Assembly (NCBI GenBank): GCA_025963465.1
Contig: JAOQAP010000192.1
Span: forward strand, 1 to 46,045
DNA from: Flavipsychrobacter sp.
GTDB taxonomy: Bacteria; Bacteroidota; Bacteroidia; Chitinophagales; Chitinophagaceae
DNA length: 46,045 nt
Direction of reading: 5' to 3'
The translations under genes were made by a program, and so were the position numbers. The first letter of the stretch is position 1, and each line of letters starts with the position of its first letter. Shown one piece after another: positions 33,407 to 43,129 of the stretch. The notes beneath the pieces are model-generated. The model was not told where the DNA came from. It made no database searches and worked only from the letters and a program-made list of their open reading frames with translations.

Positions 33407-33772
33407 TTAAGAAGCTGTTTCTACTGATGTGTTTTTGTTACGTTTCCTTACATTGTATGCAAGAGCATACTTGTCAAGGCGTGTTACCATATGACGGATG
33501 ATGTGCTCATCACGGTTCATCTGGATCTCCAGCTTAGCGTTCAATTCGCTAGGCGCTTTGTATTCCAGCACATAGTAAAGGCCAGTTGTCTTTTTCTGGA
33601 TTGGATAAGACAGGGAACGTAATCCCCATACTTCGTGATGAACGATGCTGCCTCCATTGTCTTTAATGAGGTCTGCATACTTCTTCTGAGCGGTCTTGTA
33701 ATCTTCTTCGGCCAGGACCGGGGTGAAGATCAACATCAGCTCGTAACTCTGAAGGTTGTTTTCTGTTGCCAT
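33407..33772 (-). CDS. rpsF: 30S ribosomal protein S6
   Basis: A 121-aa ribosomal protein ([77 protein letters not shown]). It binds the 30S platform as a heterodimer with S18, whose gene follows 11 bp downstream. First gene of the operon. The stretch upstream holds a leader hairpin and a promoter-like box. Confidence 0.97.
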   Translation of the reverse strand: MATENNLQSYELMLIFTPVLAEEDYKTAQKKYADLIKDNGGSIVHHEVWGLRSLSYPIQKKTTGLYYVLEYKAPSELNAKLEIQMNRDEHIIRHMVTRLDKYALAYNVRKRNKNTSVETAS

Positions 33773-33802
33773 AATATTTTTTAAATGGTTAAATCCAATC
33801 GT

Positions 33803-33840
33803 CCGGCAGGAACTCCGGATACCTGTTTTACAGGCAGCCG
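33803..33840 (-). promoter_or_regulatory. Possible structured leader of the rpsF operon
   Basis: On the minus strand the transcript would carry GGCTGCCTGTAAAACAGGTA and then TCCGG, a bulged hairpin 30-65 bases upstream of rpsF. Leaders of rpsF operons often hold an S6:S18-binding structure for autoregulation with CCG in a bulge. This is a weak match by eye. Confidence 0.3.
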
Positions 33841-33856
33841 AACGAATTTGGGAGTG

Positions 33857-33864
33857 CGAAGGTA
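33857..33864 (-). promoter_or_regulatory. Possible -7 box of the rpsF operon
   Basis: TACCTTCG on the minus strand, one mismatch from TAnnTTTG, 84 bp upstream of the rpsF ATG, leaving room for the structured leader. Confidence 0.3.
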
Positions 33865-34041
33865 TTAAAAGCTATCATTTATTCCAAAAAAATGTAGCAT
33901 AAAAGGTGTAATATTCTTAAAAAAGTAGCTGCAAAGAGGAATATAGTAGTTTAAATGTTTATTATTATTCGGTAATATTGTTGAAGGTAACGAACTTTAC
34001 TGCAATAATCACTATCCGTAACTACCGTATAAGCCGTCAAT

Positions 34042-37000
34042 ATGAAGGTATTTCTATATTTATTCCTGTTATTACAGTTATTCACATGGCCGGGCAGGTC
34101 TGAGGCGCAAACCATATCTACGATAGCCGGAAATGGCTATTATAGTTATAGCGGCGATGGTGGCCCGGCTTCTGCAGCCCAGTTCTTCATTCCTAACGGT
34201 CTTGCCCTGGATGGCAGCGGCAACATGTATGTGGCCGATAAATTCAACCATTGTATCCGTAAGATCACCCCGGCAGGTATTGTTTCCACTATTGCCGGCA
34301 ATGGTGAGGGAGACTATACAGGTGATGGAGTGCCCGCGACAGCCACCAGTTTGTACACACCTCCCAGCGTTACCGTAGATGGGGCAGGCAATGTGTATAT
34401 ACCTGACTTCGGCAATAATCGGGTACGTAAAGTGACCCCGGCAGGTATCATCAGCACGGTGGCCGGTAATGGTTTTGCAGGTTATTTTGGTGATAATGGC
34501 CCTGCTACTGATGCTAAATTATATGGCCCTGCATCAGTTGTTTTTGATCCTGCGGGGAATATGTATGTATCCTGCCAGCTGACGCATGTGATACGTAAGA
34601 TAAATACGTCAGGGGTTATTACCAGGTTTGCCGGCACCAGTGCTCCGGGTTATTCGGGTAATGGTGGTCCTGCAACCGCAGCAATGTTCGCTTTTCCTTC
34701 CGGTCTTGCAATAGATGCTGCGGGTAATATTTATATATGCGATTATACCAATTGCTGTGTGCGCAAAGTGAACCCTGCAGGCATCATTTCTACGATAGCA
34801 GGGAAGGCTACAGCGGGCTACAGCGGTGACGGCGGGCAAGCAACCAATGCTGAACTGGACAGGCCGAACGCGTTAAATATTGATGCAGCGGGTAATATTT
34901 ACGTTGCAGATGTGGGCAATAATTGTGTGCGCAAAATAAATACTTCGGGCATCATCAGTACAATTGCAGGTAATGGAACAGCAGGGTTTTCCGGCGACGG
35001 CGGGCCGGCCACTGCGGCTACAATAATGGGGTGTGAGACAGTAGTGCGTGATCCTTCAGGAAACATTTATATAGGTGACAGTGGCAGTTTCCGGATCAGG
35101 AAAGTAAATACTTCGGGTATCATCAGCACATATGGCGGCGGCACGGGCGACGGCCACCAGGCCACAGCAAACTCTATGAACGTGTTCCATTCCATAGTTG
35201 ACGCCAGTGGCAATATTTATGTTTCTGATGGTGACAACAACCGTATCTGCAAAATAAACAGCTCCGGCATTGTGACAACAATAGCTGGCAACCAGTCGCC
35301 CGGCTATTCGGGTGATGGCGGGCCGGCAACTGCGGCCCAACTGGATTACCCCGTAGGTGTAGCCATAGACGCCAGTAATAATATTTATGTTATAGACCAG
35401 GATAACAGTGTGATCAGGAAGATATCGGCGGCAGGTATCATAACAACTATAGCCGGAGATGGAACGCTGGCGTATGGTGGAGATAATGGTCCCGCCACGA
35501 ATGCCTCTATGCACTTCCCTATGAGCATGGCAATAGATAACGCAGGGAATGTTTTTTTTGCAGACAAAACAAACAACCGTGTAAGAAAAATAAGTACCAG
35601 TGGTATTATGACCACTATTGCAGGTACGGGAGCTTATAATTATACCGGTGATGGTGGTCCTGCCACAGATGCTACGCTGGAAAATCCGATAGGTGTGGCA
35701 TTTGATATTGCAGGGAACCTGTACGTATCCAATGCGGGCAATGGTACTATCCGTAAGATAGACAATGCGGGGATCATCAGCACCGTGGCAGGGACGGGAA
35801 TTATAGGTAATACAGGCGATGGTGGTCCGGCTACAGCTGCAAGGCTGAGCCTGAATGGTATTTCCGTAGACAGCAGCGGCAATATTTTTACGGTAGACGG
35901 GCACAGGCTATGCCGTAAGATAAATGCGCTGGGAATAATAACCACAATTGCAGGTACAGGTACATCAGGATTCAGTGGTGATGGCGGCCCTGCAACTGCG
36001 GCCCAGCTGCACAACACTACCAGCGTGACGACGGATGGCGCAGGCAATGTTTACATTTCCGATTATGATAATTACCGGCTGCGGAAAATAACAACAAATC
36101 AATTGCCTAAAATAACCGGAACGTTAAAGGTATGCCTGGGGGGAACCAGTACCCTAAGCGATGCCACGCCCGGAGGAACATGGACCAGCCTAGGTACTAC
36201 TGTAGCTACTGTCGGGTCATCAAGTGGTGTAGTTACGGGAGTGAATGTTGGCACCGCTACTATAGTTTATGACGTGGCGGGCAATACCACTGCTACTACA
36301 GTAACAGTGGTGCCATTACCTACAGTAGCCGCTATAACAGGATCCGTTTCTTCAGTATGTGCAGGCGGAGGTACTATAACAGTTACCGATGCCACACCAG
36401 GTGGTACCTGGAGCAGCAGTAATGCTAATGCCTCAGTATCAGGCGGCACTGTTACCGGCATATCGGGCGGTACAAGTACTATAAGCTATGTGATCACTGC
36501 CGCATGCGGTACTGCAACAGCTACAAAAACCATAACAATTAACCCGCTTCCCCCTGCGAGTACGATCACAGGGCCATCTGCAGTATGTATGGCAGGAGGT
36601 ATCATAACCCTTACTGATGCAATAGCCGGTGGCACCTGGAGCAGCAGCAATACAAATGCTTCAGTATCAGGTGGTACTGTTACGGGTATAGTGGCAGGTA
36701 CAAGTACCATCAGCTATGTGCTCACCAACTCATGTGGGTCCACGCCTGCGGTAAAAACGATCACAATTAATCCGCTTCCTGACGCAGGAACAATTACGGG
36801 CCCATCAGCTGTGTGTGAGCTATCGTCTGTAACGCTGAGTGATGCCATAGGTGGCGGCATATGGAGTAGCAGCAGTACTACCATATCTGTCTCAGGAAAC
36901 GTTGTTACAGGCGTATCGGCAGGCACAGGTGTTGTAAGTTATGCGGTAACTACCTCATGCGGCACTGCATATACCACTAAAACAATTACGGTAAATCCTT

Positions 37001-38607
37001 TACCGTCAGGGGGCGTTATTACAGGTCCTTCATTTGTTTGCATAGGCAGTGCAGTAAACTTAACCGATGCCGTGGCCGGTGGTGTGTGGAGCAATAGTAG
37101 TACTACTATTGCTGTGGCCGGACCTGTAGTATTTGGTTTAAATGTTGGTACAGGTGTAATAAGCTATACGGTGACCAATGGCTGCGGTACAGCACTTGCT
37201 ACCTATACAATAGTAGTCAATCCGATGCCATCGGCAGGAAGTATTACCGGGCCGTCAAACTTGTGTGAAGGGACTACCATAACATTGACCGATGCTGTGA
37301 CAGGAGGAGTATGGAGCAGCAGTAATACAAACGCATCTGTATTGGGTGGGGTAGTGAATGGTATAATAGCCGGCACCAGTAATATCAGTTATACAGTAAC
37401 CACAGTTTGCGGCACCGTATCAGCTATAGTCACAATAACGATAGATCAGTTGCCGTTTGCAGGTACTATCACAGGTGCATCCTCTGTGTGTGAAGGGGCG
37501 TTCATTGTTTTAACTGATGCGGCGACGGGTGGCATATGGAGCAGCAGTAATACAAATGTTGTTGTAACAGATAGTATGGTGACGGGAGCTGTTGCAGGAA
37601 CAAGTATGGTCATGTATAGTGTTACCAACGGATGTGGTACAGATGTAGCTTCTAAAGTTATTACAGTCAATCCGCTTCCTGTGGTAATAACAGGAACGGC
37701 GCATGTTTGTGTGGGTGGTATCACTTCCTTAAATGATAATACACCAGGCGGTAGCTGGAGTAGTGATAATTCATTCCAGGTGGCAGTAGGTTCCGCTTCC
37801 GGTATTGTATCCGGTTTGGCCGTGGGAACGGCTAATATTTCCTATACACTTGGTACCGGCTGTTCAGTAAGTGTTGTAGTGACAATAGACCCGATCCCTG
37901 CGGCAATTGGTGGCGCTGCAAGTGTCTGTGTAAATGCGATAGCCCAGCTTAATGATCTGAATGCAGGAGGTACATGGCGTTCAGCAAATATATCATTAGC
38001 AGGTATTGACAGTATGAGCGGGGTGGTAAGGGGAGTAGCTGAAGGGGTTGTTTCTATTACTTACACGCTGCCTACAGGGTGTAGTACCAATGGGCTGGTA
38101 CGGATAGATCCATTGCCTTACGTATTGCCAATTACAGGTGCAACGGTAGTATGTGTCGATTCAGGTATATCACTGTCTGATGGCGTGAATGGAGGCATAT
38201 GGTCTGTGAAAAATCCATTAGCAACTGTTTCGGCAACAGGACAAGTGAAAGGGTTAGCCCCCGGAAATGACACAGTGATGTATGCTGTAACAAATGTTTG
38301 CGGGACAGCTACGGAATCATGGGCCTTAAGTATAAGCTCATGCAATTCAGCCGGCATACCTACTATACTGCACGTTTACCCTAACCCTAATGACGGGGAC
38401 TTTACGCTTATGCTCTCCTCGGGTTCCGGCCAGGAGGCTGCGATGTATATAACAAATGTGCTGGGGCAGAAAGTACTGATACAGCCTATTATTACCAACC
38501 AGGCATACTCCATAAGCCTGTTGGTGAACCAGGCCTCTGGTATATATCTCGTTACTGCTTTGCTGGGTAATAATAAGTATGAAACGAAAGTGGTCGTGAT
38601 CCATTAG
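34042..38607 (+). CDS. Giant secreted NHL/Ig-like repeat protein with T9SS tail
   Basis: A 1521-aa protein. A signal peptide (MKVFLYLFLLLQLFTWPGRSEAQ) precedes twelve NHL repeats of about 56 aa (to residue 690 or so; pattern TIAGNG..GYSGDGGPATAAxL..P.GVA.D.AGNIYVAD..NN.VRKI...GIIS). Ten Ig-like modules of about 75 aa follow (pattern ITGPSxVCxxxxITLTDAxxGGxWSSSNT..SVxxGxVTGxxAGTxxISYxVTxxCGT...). A type A sorting domain ends it (VYPNPNDGDF ... ASGIYLVTAL). It is exported by Sec and type IX to the surface or medium, and probably acts as a multi-domain adhesin or binding scaffold. No catalytic domain is seen. The repeats are near-identical at DNA level in places and may recombine. Confidence 0.87.
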   Translation: MKVFLYLFLLLQLFTWPGRSEAQTISTIAGNGYYSYSGDGGPASAAQFFIPNGLALDGSGNMYVADKFNHCIRKITPAGIVSTIAGNGEGDYTGDGVPATATSLYTPPSVTVDGAGNVYIPDFGNNRVRKVTPAGIISTVAGNGFAGYFGDNGPATDAKLYGPASVVFDPAGNMYVSCQLTHVIRKINTSGVITRFAGTSAPGYSGNGGPATAAMFAFPSGLAIDAAGNIYICDYTNCCVRKVNPAGIISTIAGKATAGYSGDGGQATNAELDRPNALNIDAAGNIYVADVGNNCVRKINTSGIISTIAGNGTAGFSGDGGPATAATIMGCETVVRDPSGNIYIGDSGSFRIRKVNTSGIISTYGGGTGDGHQATANSMNVFHSIVDASGNIYVSDGDNNRICKINSSGIVTTIAGNQSPGYSGDGGPATAAQLDYPVGVAIDASNNIYVIDQDNSVIRKISAAGIITTIAGDGTLAYGGDNGPATNASMHFPMSMAIDNAGNVFFADKTNNRVRKISTSGIMTTIAGTGAYNYTGDGGPATDATLENPIGVAFDIAGNLYVSNAGNGTIRKIDNAGIISTVAGTGIIGNTGDGGPATAARLSLNGISVDSSGNIFTVDGHRLCRKINALGIITTIAGTGTSGFSGDGGPATAAQLHNTTSVTTDGAGNVYISDYDNYRLRKITTNQLPKITGTLKVCLGGTSTLSDATPGGTWTSLGTTVATVGSSSGVVTGVNVGTATIVYDVAGNTTATTVTVVPLPTVAAITGSVSSVCAGGGTITVTDATPGGTWSSSNANASVSGGTVTGISGGTSTISYVITAACGTATATKTITINPLPPASTITGPSAVCMAGGIITLTDAIAGGTWSSSNTNASVSGGTVTGIVAGTSTISYVLTNSCGSTPAVKTITINPLPDAGTITGPSAVCELSSVTLSDAIGGGIWSSSSTTISVSGNVVTGVSAGTGVVSYAVTTSCGTAYTTKTITVNPLPSGGVITGPSFVCIGSAVNLTDAVAGGVWSNSSTTIAVAGPVVFGLNVGTGVISYTVTNGCGTALATYTIVVNPMPSAGSITGPSNLCEGTTITLTDAVTGGVWSSSNTNASVLGGVVNGIIAGTSNISYTVTTVCGTVSAIVTITIDQLPFAGTITGASSVCEGAFIVLTDAATGGIWSSSNTNVVVTDSMVTGAVAGTSMVMYSVTNGCGTDVASKVITVNPLPVVITGTAHVCVGGITSLNDNTPGGSWSSDNSFQVAVGSASGIVSGLAVGTANISYTLGTGCSVSVVVTIDPIPAAIGGAASVCVNAIAQLNDLNAGGTWRSANISLAGIDSMSGVVRGVAEGVVSITYTLPTGCSTNGLVRIDPLPYVLPITGATVVCVDSGISLSDGVNGGIWSVKNPLATVSATGQVKGLAPGNDTVMYAVTNVCGTATESWALSISSCNSAGIPTILHVYPNPNDGDFTLMLSSGSGQEAAMYITNVLGQKVLIQPIITNQAYSISLLVNQASGIYLVTALLGNNKYETKVVVIH

Positions 38608-38653
38608 GTCAGCCTAATTATTTTTTTAAAAGTCAATTATTTATAATTATTTG

Positions 38654-38693
38654 AAAATCATTGTATGATTCACATCTGATTAACAATGATTTT
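38654..38693 (+). terminator. Possible terminator of the giant NHL/Ig gene
   Basis: Eleven-base inverted arms (38654-38664 with 38683-38693) and an 18-nt loop, 46 bp after the stop. The stem is AT-rich and no long T tract follows, so it is weak. Confidence 0.3.
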
Positions 38694-38767
38694 GAAATAC
38701 TTGTAATAATATTGGGTATGGTACGGGTTTTGTACCGGAAAACTATAATTATTCTATCACATTTCAA

Positions 38768-38962
38768 ATGGATTCCATGAAAGCGTCGCACAATGAAATG
38801 TCTGCAACGATCAATGCAAATACAGTAGTCCGCATTCTGAAGCAGCTCAAGGAAAAGATAACCCTGCTTTTCGAACCTGAAGAGGTAGAAATTACGTTTA
38901 ACGTAAATGGCAGGAAAGGAAGTTACACCTATACCAAGGTGTCCCGTAAACAAGTAGCCTGA
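38768..38962 (+). CDS. Small conserved-looking protein, unknown
   Basis: A 64-aa soluble protein. An amphipathic helix (TVVRILKQLKEKITLLFEPE) is followed by two beta-like strands (VEITFNVNGRKGSYTYTKVS). No signal peptide and no TM segment. No family is recognised. It stands alone between the giant NHL gene and the phosphate transporter, with which it converges. Confidence 0.5.
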   Translation: MDSMKASHNEMSATINANTVVRILKQLKEKITLLFEPEEVEITFNVNGRKGSYTYTKVSRKQVA

Positions 38963-38997
38963 TTATTTCCGATAAATATTGGTGTATCGTTTTGTTG

Positions 38998-40194
38998 TTA
39001 TAAAAACAGCTTAACAATAGAGTATACTATAGCCGCCAGCAAACCGCTGACCGGTATAGTCAACACCCATGCCCACAGCAGGCTGATAGTAACACCCCAG
39101 CGCACTGCAGAAAGACGCTTTGTAGCACCAACACCGATGATAGAACCTGTGATAGTATGGGTAGTACTTACAGGTATCTTCAGGTTCTCAGTAAGGAACA
39201 AAGTAATAGCACCTGCGGTCTCTGCAGCCACACCTTCAAAAGGGGTAACCTTAGTGATACGCGTACCCATCGTTTTAATGATTTTCCATCCGCCGCTCAT
39301 AGTACCTAATGCTATTGCCGAATAGCATGCAAGAGGAACCCACACTGGCATCTGGGAGAAGTTGGTGATCTGGTGGTCTGCAATAAGGGCTACAGTGATG
39401 ATACCCATTACTTTCTGCGCATCGTTACCGCCATGGCCTATACTGAACGCTGCTGATGATACCAACTGGAAACGTTTAAGATACAGTGTAGAGCGTGCGG
39501 CGTTCAGAGAGCCAAGGAACATAGTGAACACGCTCATGGATGTGATAACAAGGCCCATGAGCAACCACTTGAAATTCTTGCTTTCCAGTATTACGTTGAG
39601 TACATAGCTGTCGTGCAGGTTTTTCAGTTTTGCAGGGTCTGTTTCCATGAAATTCCACAACAGGCCCACAACCACTGATATAATGATAAGCGATATGATC
39701 TTAGGTAACGCTCCTTTGCGGAATGAATAGATGAACCAAAGGGAGATAATAAATGCCATGATCATACCTAAAAGCGGTGCAAGTACAATGAAGCTAACTG
39801 TTTTGATGATAGGCTCAGAATTGACCGCGTGAAAACCTGCATGTGCAATTGCTGCACCGGCAAAGCCGCCTATAAGTGTATGCGATGAGCTGGATGGTAT
39901 GCCAAACCACCAGGTAACAAGGTTCCAGGAGATGGCCGCAATAAGGCCGGACATAATTACCGGCAAGGTAATGAACTGCTCCTGTACTGTCTTGGCAATG
40001 GTATTGGCGACGCCGTGGTCCTTGAATATAAAAAAGGCCACAAAGTTGAAGAAGGCTGCCCACACTACCGCCTGGAAAGGCGTAAGGACCTTGGTAGATA
40101 CAATGGTGGCTATTGAATTCGCCGCATCATGAAAGCCATTGATATAGTCAAATACTATAGCCAGGAAAAGGATCACTAAAAGAAGAACCGACAT
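38998..40194 (-). CDS. Low-affinity inorganic phosphate transporter, PiT family
   Basis: A 398-aa membrane protein with about ten helices and the two inverted PiT signatures: GFHDAANSIATIVSTKVLTP near the N-terminus and GGNDAQKVMGIITVAL in the second half. IPSSSSHTLIGGFAGAA and VSTTHTITGSIIGVGA are the matching symmetric motifs. It imports metal-phosphate with protons or sodium. It is encoded 8 bp after its DUF47 partner gene, as in many bacteria. Confidence 0.95.
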   Translation of the reverse strand: MSVLLLVILFLAIVFDYINGFHDAANSIATIVSTKVLTPFQAVVWAAFFNFVAFFIFKDHGVANTIAKTVQEQFITLPVIMSGLIAAISWNLVTWWFGIPSSSSHTLIGGFAGAAIAHAGFHAVNSEPIIKTVSFIVLAPLLGMIMAFIISLWFIYSFRKGALPKIISLIIISVVVGLLWNFMETDPAKLKNLHDSYVLNVILESKNFKWLLMGLVITSMSVFTMFLGSLNAARSTLYLKRFQLVSSAAFSIGHGGNDAQKVMGIITVALIADHQITNFSQMPVWVPLACYSAIALGTMSGGWKIIKTMGTRITKVTPFEGVAAETAGAITLFLTENLKIPVSTTHTITGSIIGVGATKRLSAVRWGVTISLLWAWVLTIPVSGLLAAIVYSIVKLFL

Positions 40195-40202
40195 ACGGGC
40201 AA

Positions 40203-40850
40203 TTATGAGTATTTGATGATAATTGTTTCAACAACATTGGCAGCGTCTTCACACTTATCAGTTACTGTTTCCAGCATCTGGTAAATGTCTTTTTGCTTGA
40301 TAAGCTCCATCGCGCTGATGTTTGATGAGAATAATTTCATCATGGTACTGTCCAGCAGGTCATCGGCGTCATTTTCAAGGCTATTGACCAGGACGCACGC
40401 TTCGGTAATAGCGCGCAGGTCTTTCATGTCACGCAGGGCGTGTATGCTTGTATTAATAGCAACTATCGATTTGGAAATGATCTCAGCAAATGCCGGTAAT
40501 GTATTGTACTGGTCGGTGATCTGGTAGTTTACAATCCGTTTTGCAGCCCCCCAAGTATAATCAGCGATATCATCGAGAGATGTGGCCAGGTAGTGGATGT
40601 CTTCCCGGTCGAAAGGAGTAATGAAATTGCGCCCTAACTCTACGAATAGTCTGTGAGTTGTGTCATCGTTCTTGTGTTCCCAGTTTTCCAGGCTCCTGAG
40701 CATTTCGTCTCTTTTACTAAGATCCTGCTCTTGCAGTGCCCCTTTGAACACATCGCCCATTTGCACAAGCGTATCAGATACTTCCTCAAACAGACTATAA
40801 AATACCTTGTCTTTAGGCAAAAAGAACTTTAATACCGAATCGAAACCCAT
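40203..40850 (-). CDS. DUF47/PhoU-like PiT accessory protein
   Basis: A 215-aa all-alpha cytoplasmic protein (FLPKDKVFYSLFEEVSDTLVQM, EHKNDDTTHRLFVELGRNFITPFDREDIHYLATSLDDIADY). The THRLF...FITPFDREDI motif is the hallmark of the PhoU-like DUF47 family that regulates PiT transporters. It is the first gene of the two-gene unit with the transporter. Confidence 0.92.
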   Translation of the reverse strand: MGFDSVLKFFLPKDKVFYSLFEEVSDTLVQMGDVFKGALQEQDLSKRDEMLRSLENWEHKNDDTTHRLFVELGRNFITPFDREDIHYLATSLDDIADYTWGAAKRIVNYQITDQYNTLPAFAEIISKSIVAINTSIHALRDMKDLRAITEACVLVNSLENDADDLLDSTMMKLFSSNISAMELIKQKDIYQMLETVTDKCEDAANVVETIIIKYS

Positions 40851-40988
40851 AACAATTAATTAATGTAAAGTTAACACGGCAAAACTATCGTCAATTATCG
40901 GTCTTAAAAAATGATAACGTAGACTTAATAATTTCTTAACATTGAGATTAATGACAATTTTTCAATGAATTATGAATTGATTTTTAGT

Positions 40989-42362
40989 TTAATAATATTG
41001 ACTTTTGTAGTGTTTAGCAGGGATCGTAATTAAAAATACCGTGCCTCCTGTTTGATCGGGATCTACATTAATATTCATGCCATGTAGGCGGAATATTTTT
41101 TCGGACAGGGAAAGCCCTATACCAAAACCAATATAACCCTGTGTATTTGCTCCCCGGTAAAAAGGTTGGAATATTTTTTGCATATCTTCTTTTGCAATTC
41201 CAATGCCATGATCTTTTACGGTAATAACAGCAGCATTTTCTGTGCAATGAATACTGCATATAACGGGTTTATTTCCGGAGAATTTTATTGCATTCTTTAC
41301 AATGTTGCCCATGGCTATATACAGTAGGTACCTGTTACCTTGTATTGTATAATCCCTGTGATCGTCCGGTAGGTTGTAGACAAGCTCTATATTGCTTCCC
41401 GGTACTTTATTGGTCCATTCATCTTTTACCTGCCATAGCAGCTCATCCAATCTTATTTCCTCAAAGTCATTTACATCTATATTAGCCTGGGCCATTTCGA
41501 ACAGGTTGTTGATCAGTTCATTTAGCCGTCCTGTTTCTGCGAGTACCCGTTGCAGGGTTTTCTTATATTCTTCCTTCTCCCTGTCAAATACGAGGGTTAC
41601 CTCTATATCGCCAATGATAGACGTAATTGGCGTTCTTAATTCATGAGAGGCATTGGCGACGAAAGATCTTTGCGCTTCAAATGATTGTTCGAGGTGCTCC
41701 AGCAGGTTGTTGAAGGTAATGACCAGTTCATTTATTTCGTCTTTGCTCGCCTTGGCCTGCAGCCGCTTATCAAGGCTTGTAGCCCGAATGATCTTCACAT
41801 CATTAATGACCTTTGAGATCGGCGAGAGGGCTATGCGGGCAAACAACTGCCCCAGGAAGAACATGATGATAACAGAGATAAAGAACGTAAGCGTCATAGC
41901 CCAGAACAACTGGTGCATATGCTGATGACCATAATGATCGACAGCGGAAATGAGTACAGTGAAATTGCCGGAATTGTCGATATAGTAAATACCAGATACC
42001 TGTGTATTGCCTTCTGTATAATTAAGTGTCCCTTGCGCCTTTACTTTATCTATTATTTTACGGTCCCATTGCGCGGTGCCTTCTTTGATAAATACAGATT
42101 CGTAACTATTGTTGTATACGCGCACTACTTCCTCAGGAAGGGAAAGCGGGTATTTTTTCTGTACTTCGCTGAATTTTTCTTTGGACAGGTTATCTTCAGC
42201 CAGGAACAACTCTGCAACAGTAAGCGCCCTGTTGTTCATTCGGGAGAAGAAATCTGTTTTCCTGTTCTTTTCGGTGGTAATATATATGCTGACCAGTACC
42301 ACCAGCAGCAGTATGGCAAAGCTTAAAGTAAACTGCAATGACAGGCGGTCCCTTATTTTCAT
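40989..42362 (-). CDS. Sensor histidine kinase
   Basis: A 457-aa membrane kinase. TM1 (9-29) and TM2 (153-175) enclose a periplasmic sensor of about 120 aa. HAMP follows (176-228), then HisKA with phospho-acceptor His240 in ASHELRTP, and the ATPase domain with N box NIVKNA (353-358), DHGIGIA (384-390) and GFGIGLS (412-418). It phosphorylates the OmpR-type regulator encoded 11 bp upstream. The signal is unknown. The nearby PiT/DUF47 genes might be targets, but no link is seen in the sequence. The HAMP/HisKA layout resembles CusS/ArlS-type kinases. Confidence 0.95.
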   Translation of the reverse strand: MKIRDRLSLQFTLSFAILLLVVLVSIYITTEKNRKTDFFSRMNNRALTVAELFLAEDNLSKEKFSEVQKKYPLSLPEEVVRVYNNSYESVFIKEGTAQWDRKIIDKVKAQGTLNYTEGNTQVSGIYYIDNSGNFTVLISAVDHYGHQHMHQLFWAMTLTFFISVIIMFFLGQLFARIALSPISKVINDVKIIRATSLDKRLQAKASKDEINELVITFNNLLEHLEQSFEAQRSFVANASHELRTPITSIIGDIEVTLVFDREKEEYKKTLQRVLAETGRLNELINNLFEMAQANIDVNDFEEIRLDELLWQVKDEWTNKVPGSNIELVYNLPDDHRDYTIQGNRYLLYIAMGNIVKNAIKFSGNKPVICSIHCTENAAVITVKDHGIGIAKEDMQKIFQPFYRGANTQGYIGFGIGLSLSEKIFRLHGMNINVDPDQTGGTVFLITIPAKHYKSQYY

Positions 42363-42373
42363 GATCTATGCTA

Positions 42374-43048
42374 TCATACTTCTTTAAGTGTGTATCCCAT
42401 GCCTATCACCGTATGTATAAGGGTTGGGGTATGCCCCTTATCTATTTTACTGCGCAGGTAATTGATGTACACATCAATTACATTGGTACCACGGTCGAAA
42501 TCAATGCCCCAGACTGCCTGTGATATATAAGCCCTTGCCAGTACCTTGTTTTTGTTAGTAATGAGCAGCTCCAGCAAAGCAAATTCTTTTTGCGTCAGCA
42601 CTATCTCTTTACCTGCACGGGTGACCGTCTTTTTATAGCTATCCACTTCCAGATCTGCTACTTTGTATTGGGCTGGTGGCACAGCCTGCATCCTTCTTCG
42701 TGTTACTGCTTTTATTCTTGCCAGTAACTCTTCGAAATGAAATGGCTTTACCATATAATCATCTACCCCTGAATCAAAACCAAGCAATTTGTCCTGTGTG
42801 GTGCCAAGGGCGGTAAGCATTAATACCGGCAAGTCTGATCTTGAGCTCCTGATGCGCCTGCACAGTTCCACGCCTGTAATCCCCGGTAGTATGACATCGA
42901 GAATGGCAAGGTCGTATTCTTTGCCGGTTGCAAGTTTTTCCCCTGAAAGGCCATCGTGAGCTACTTCCACAACGTACCCCTGCTCTTCCAGTCCCTTCCG
43001 GATAAAGTCAGCTACTGTAGGTTCATCTTCAACTAATAGAATATTCAT
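42374..43048 (-). CDS. OmpR/PhoB-family response regulator
   Basis: A 224-aa regulator. The receiver domain has EDE (7-9), phospho-acceptor Asp51 in AILDVILPG, Thr79 and Lys101 (MVKPF). The C-terminal winged helix (residues about 125-224) has the typical VDSYKKTVTRAGKEIVLTQKEFALLELL, RAYISQAVWG, NVIDVYINYLRSKID blocks. It is the first gene of the pair with the histidine kinase. DNA targets cannot be read here. Confidence 0.96.
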   Translation of the reverse strand: MNILLVEDEPTVADFIRKGLEEQGYVVEVAHDGLSGEKLATGKEYDLAILDVILPGITGVELCRRIRSSRSDLPVLMLTALGTTQDKLLGFDSGVDDYMVKPFHFEELLARIKAVTRRRMQAVPPAQYKVADLEVDSYKKTVTRAGKEIVLTQKEFALLELLITNKNKVLARAYISQAVWGIDFDRGTNVIDVYINYLRSKIDKGHTPTLIHTVIGMGYTLKEV

Positions 43049-43129
43049 AGGCGAATGCGCCGTAAAAATACATATTTCTATTACTGTAGATAGTTAAAAA
43101 TTGTGGCAGTTGAAAATAAGTGCCCAGGT

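Noticed and set aside
35056-35904. 282-codon antisense frame inside the giant NHL gene
   Set aside because: It mirrors the period of the NHL repeats and is rich in Cys, Tyr and His, as expected for the reverse of a repetitive gene.
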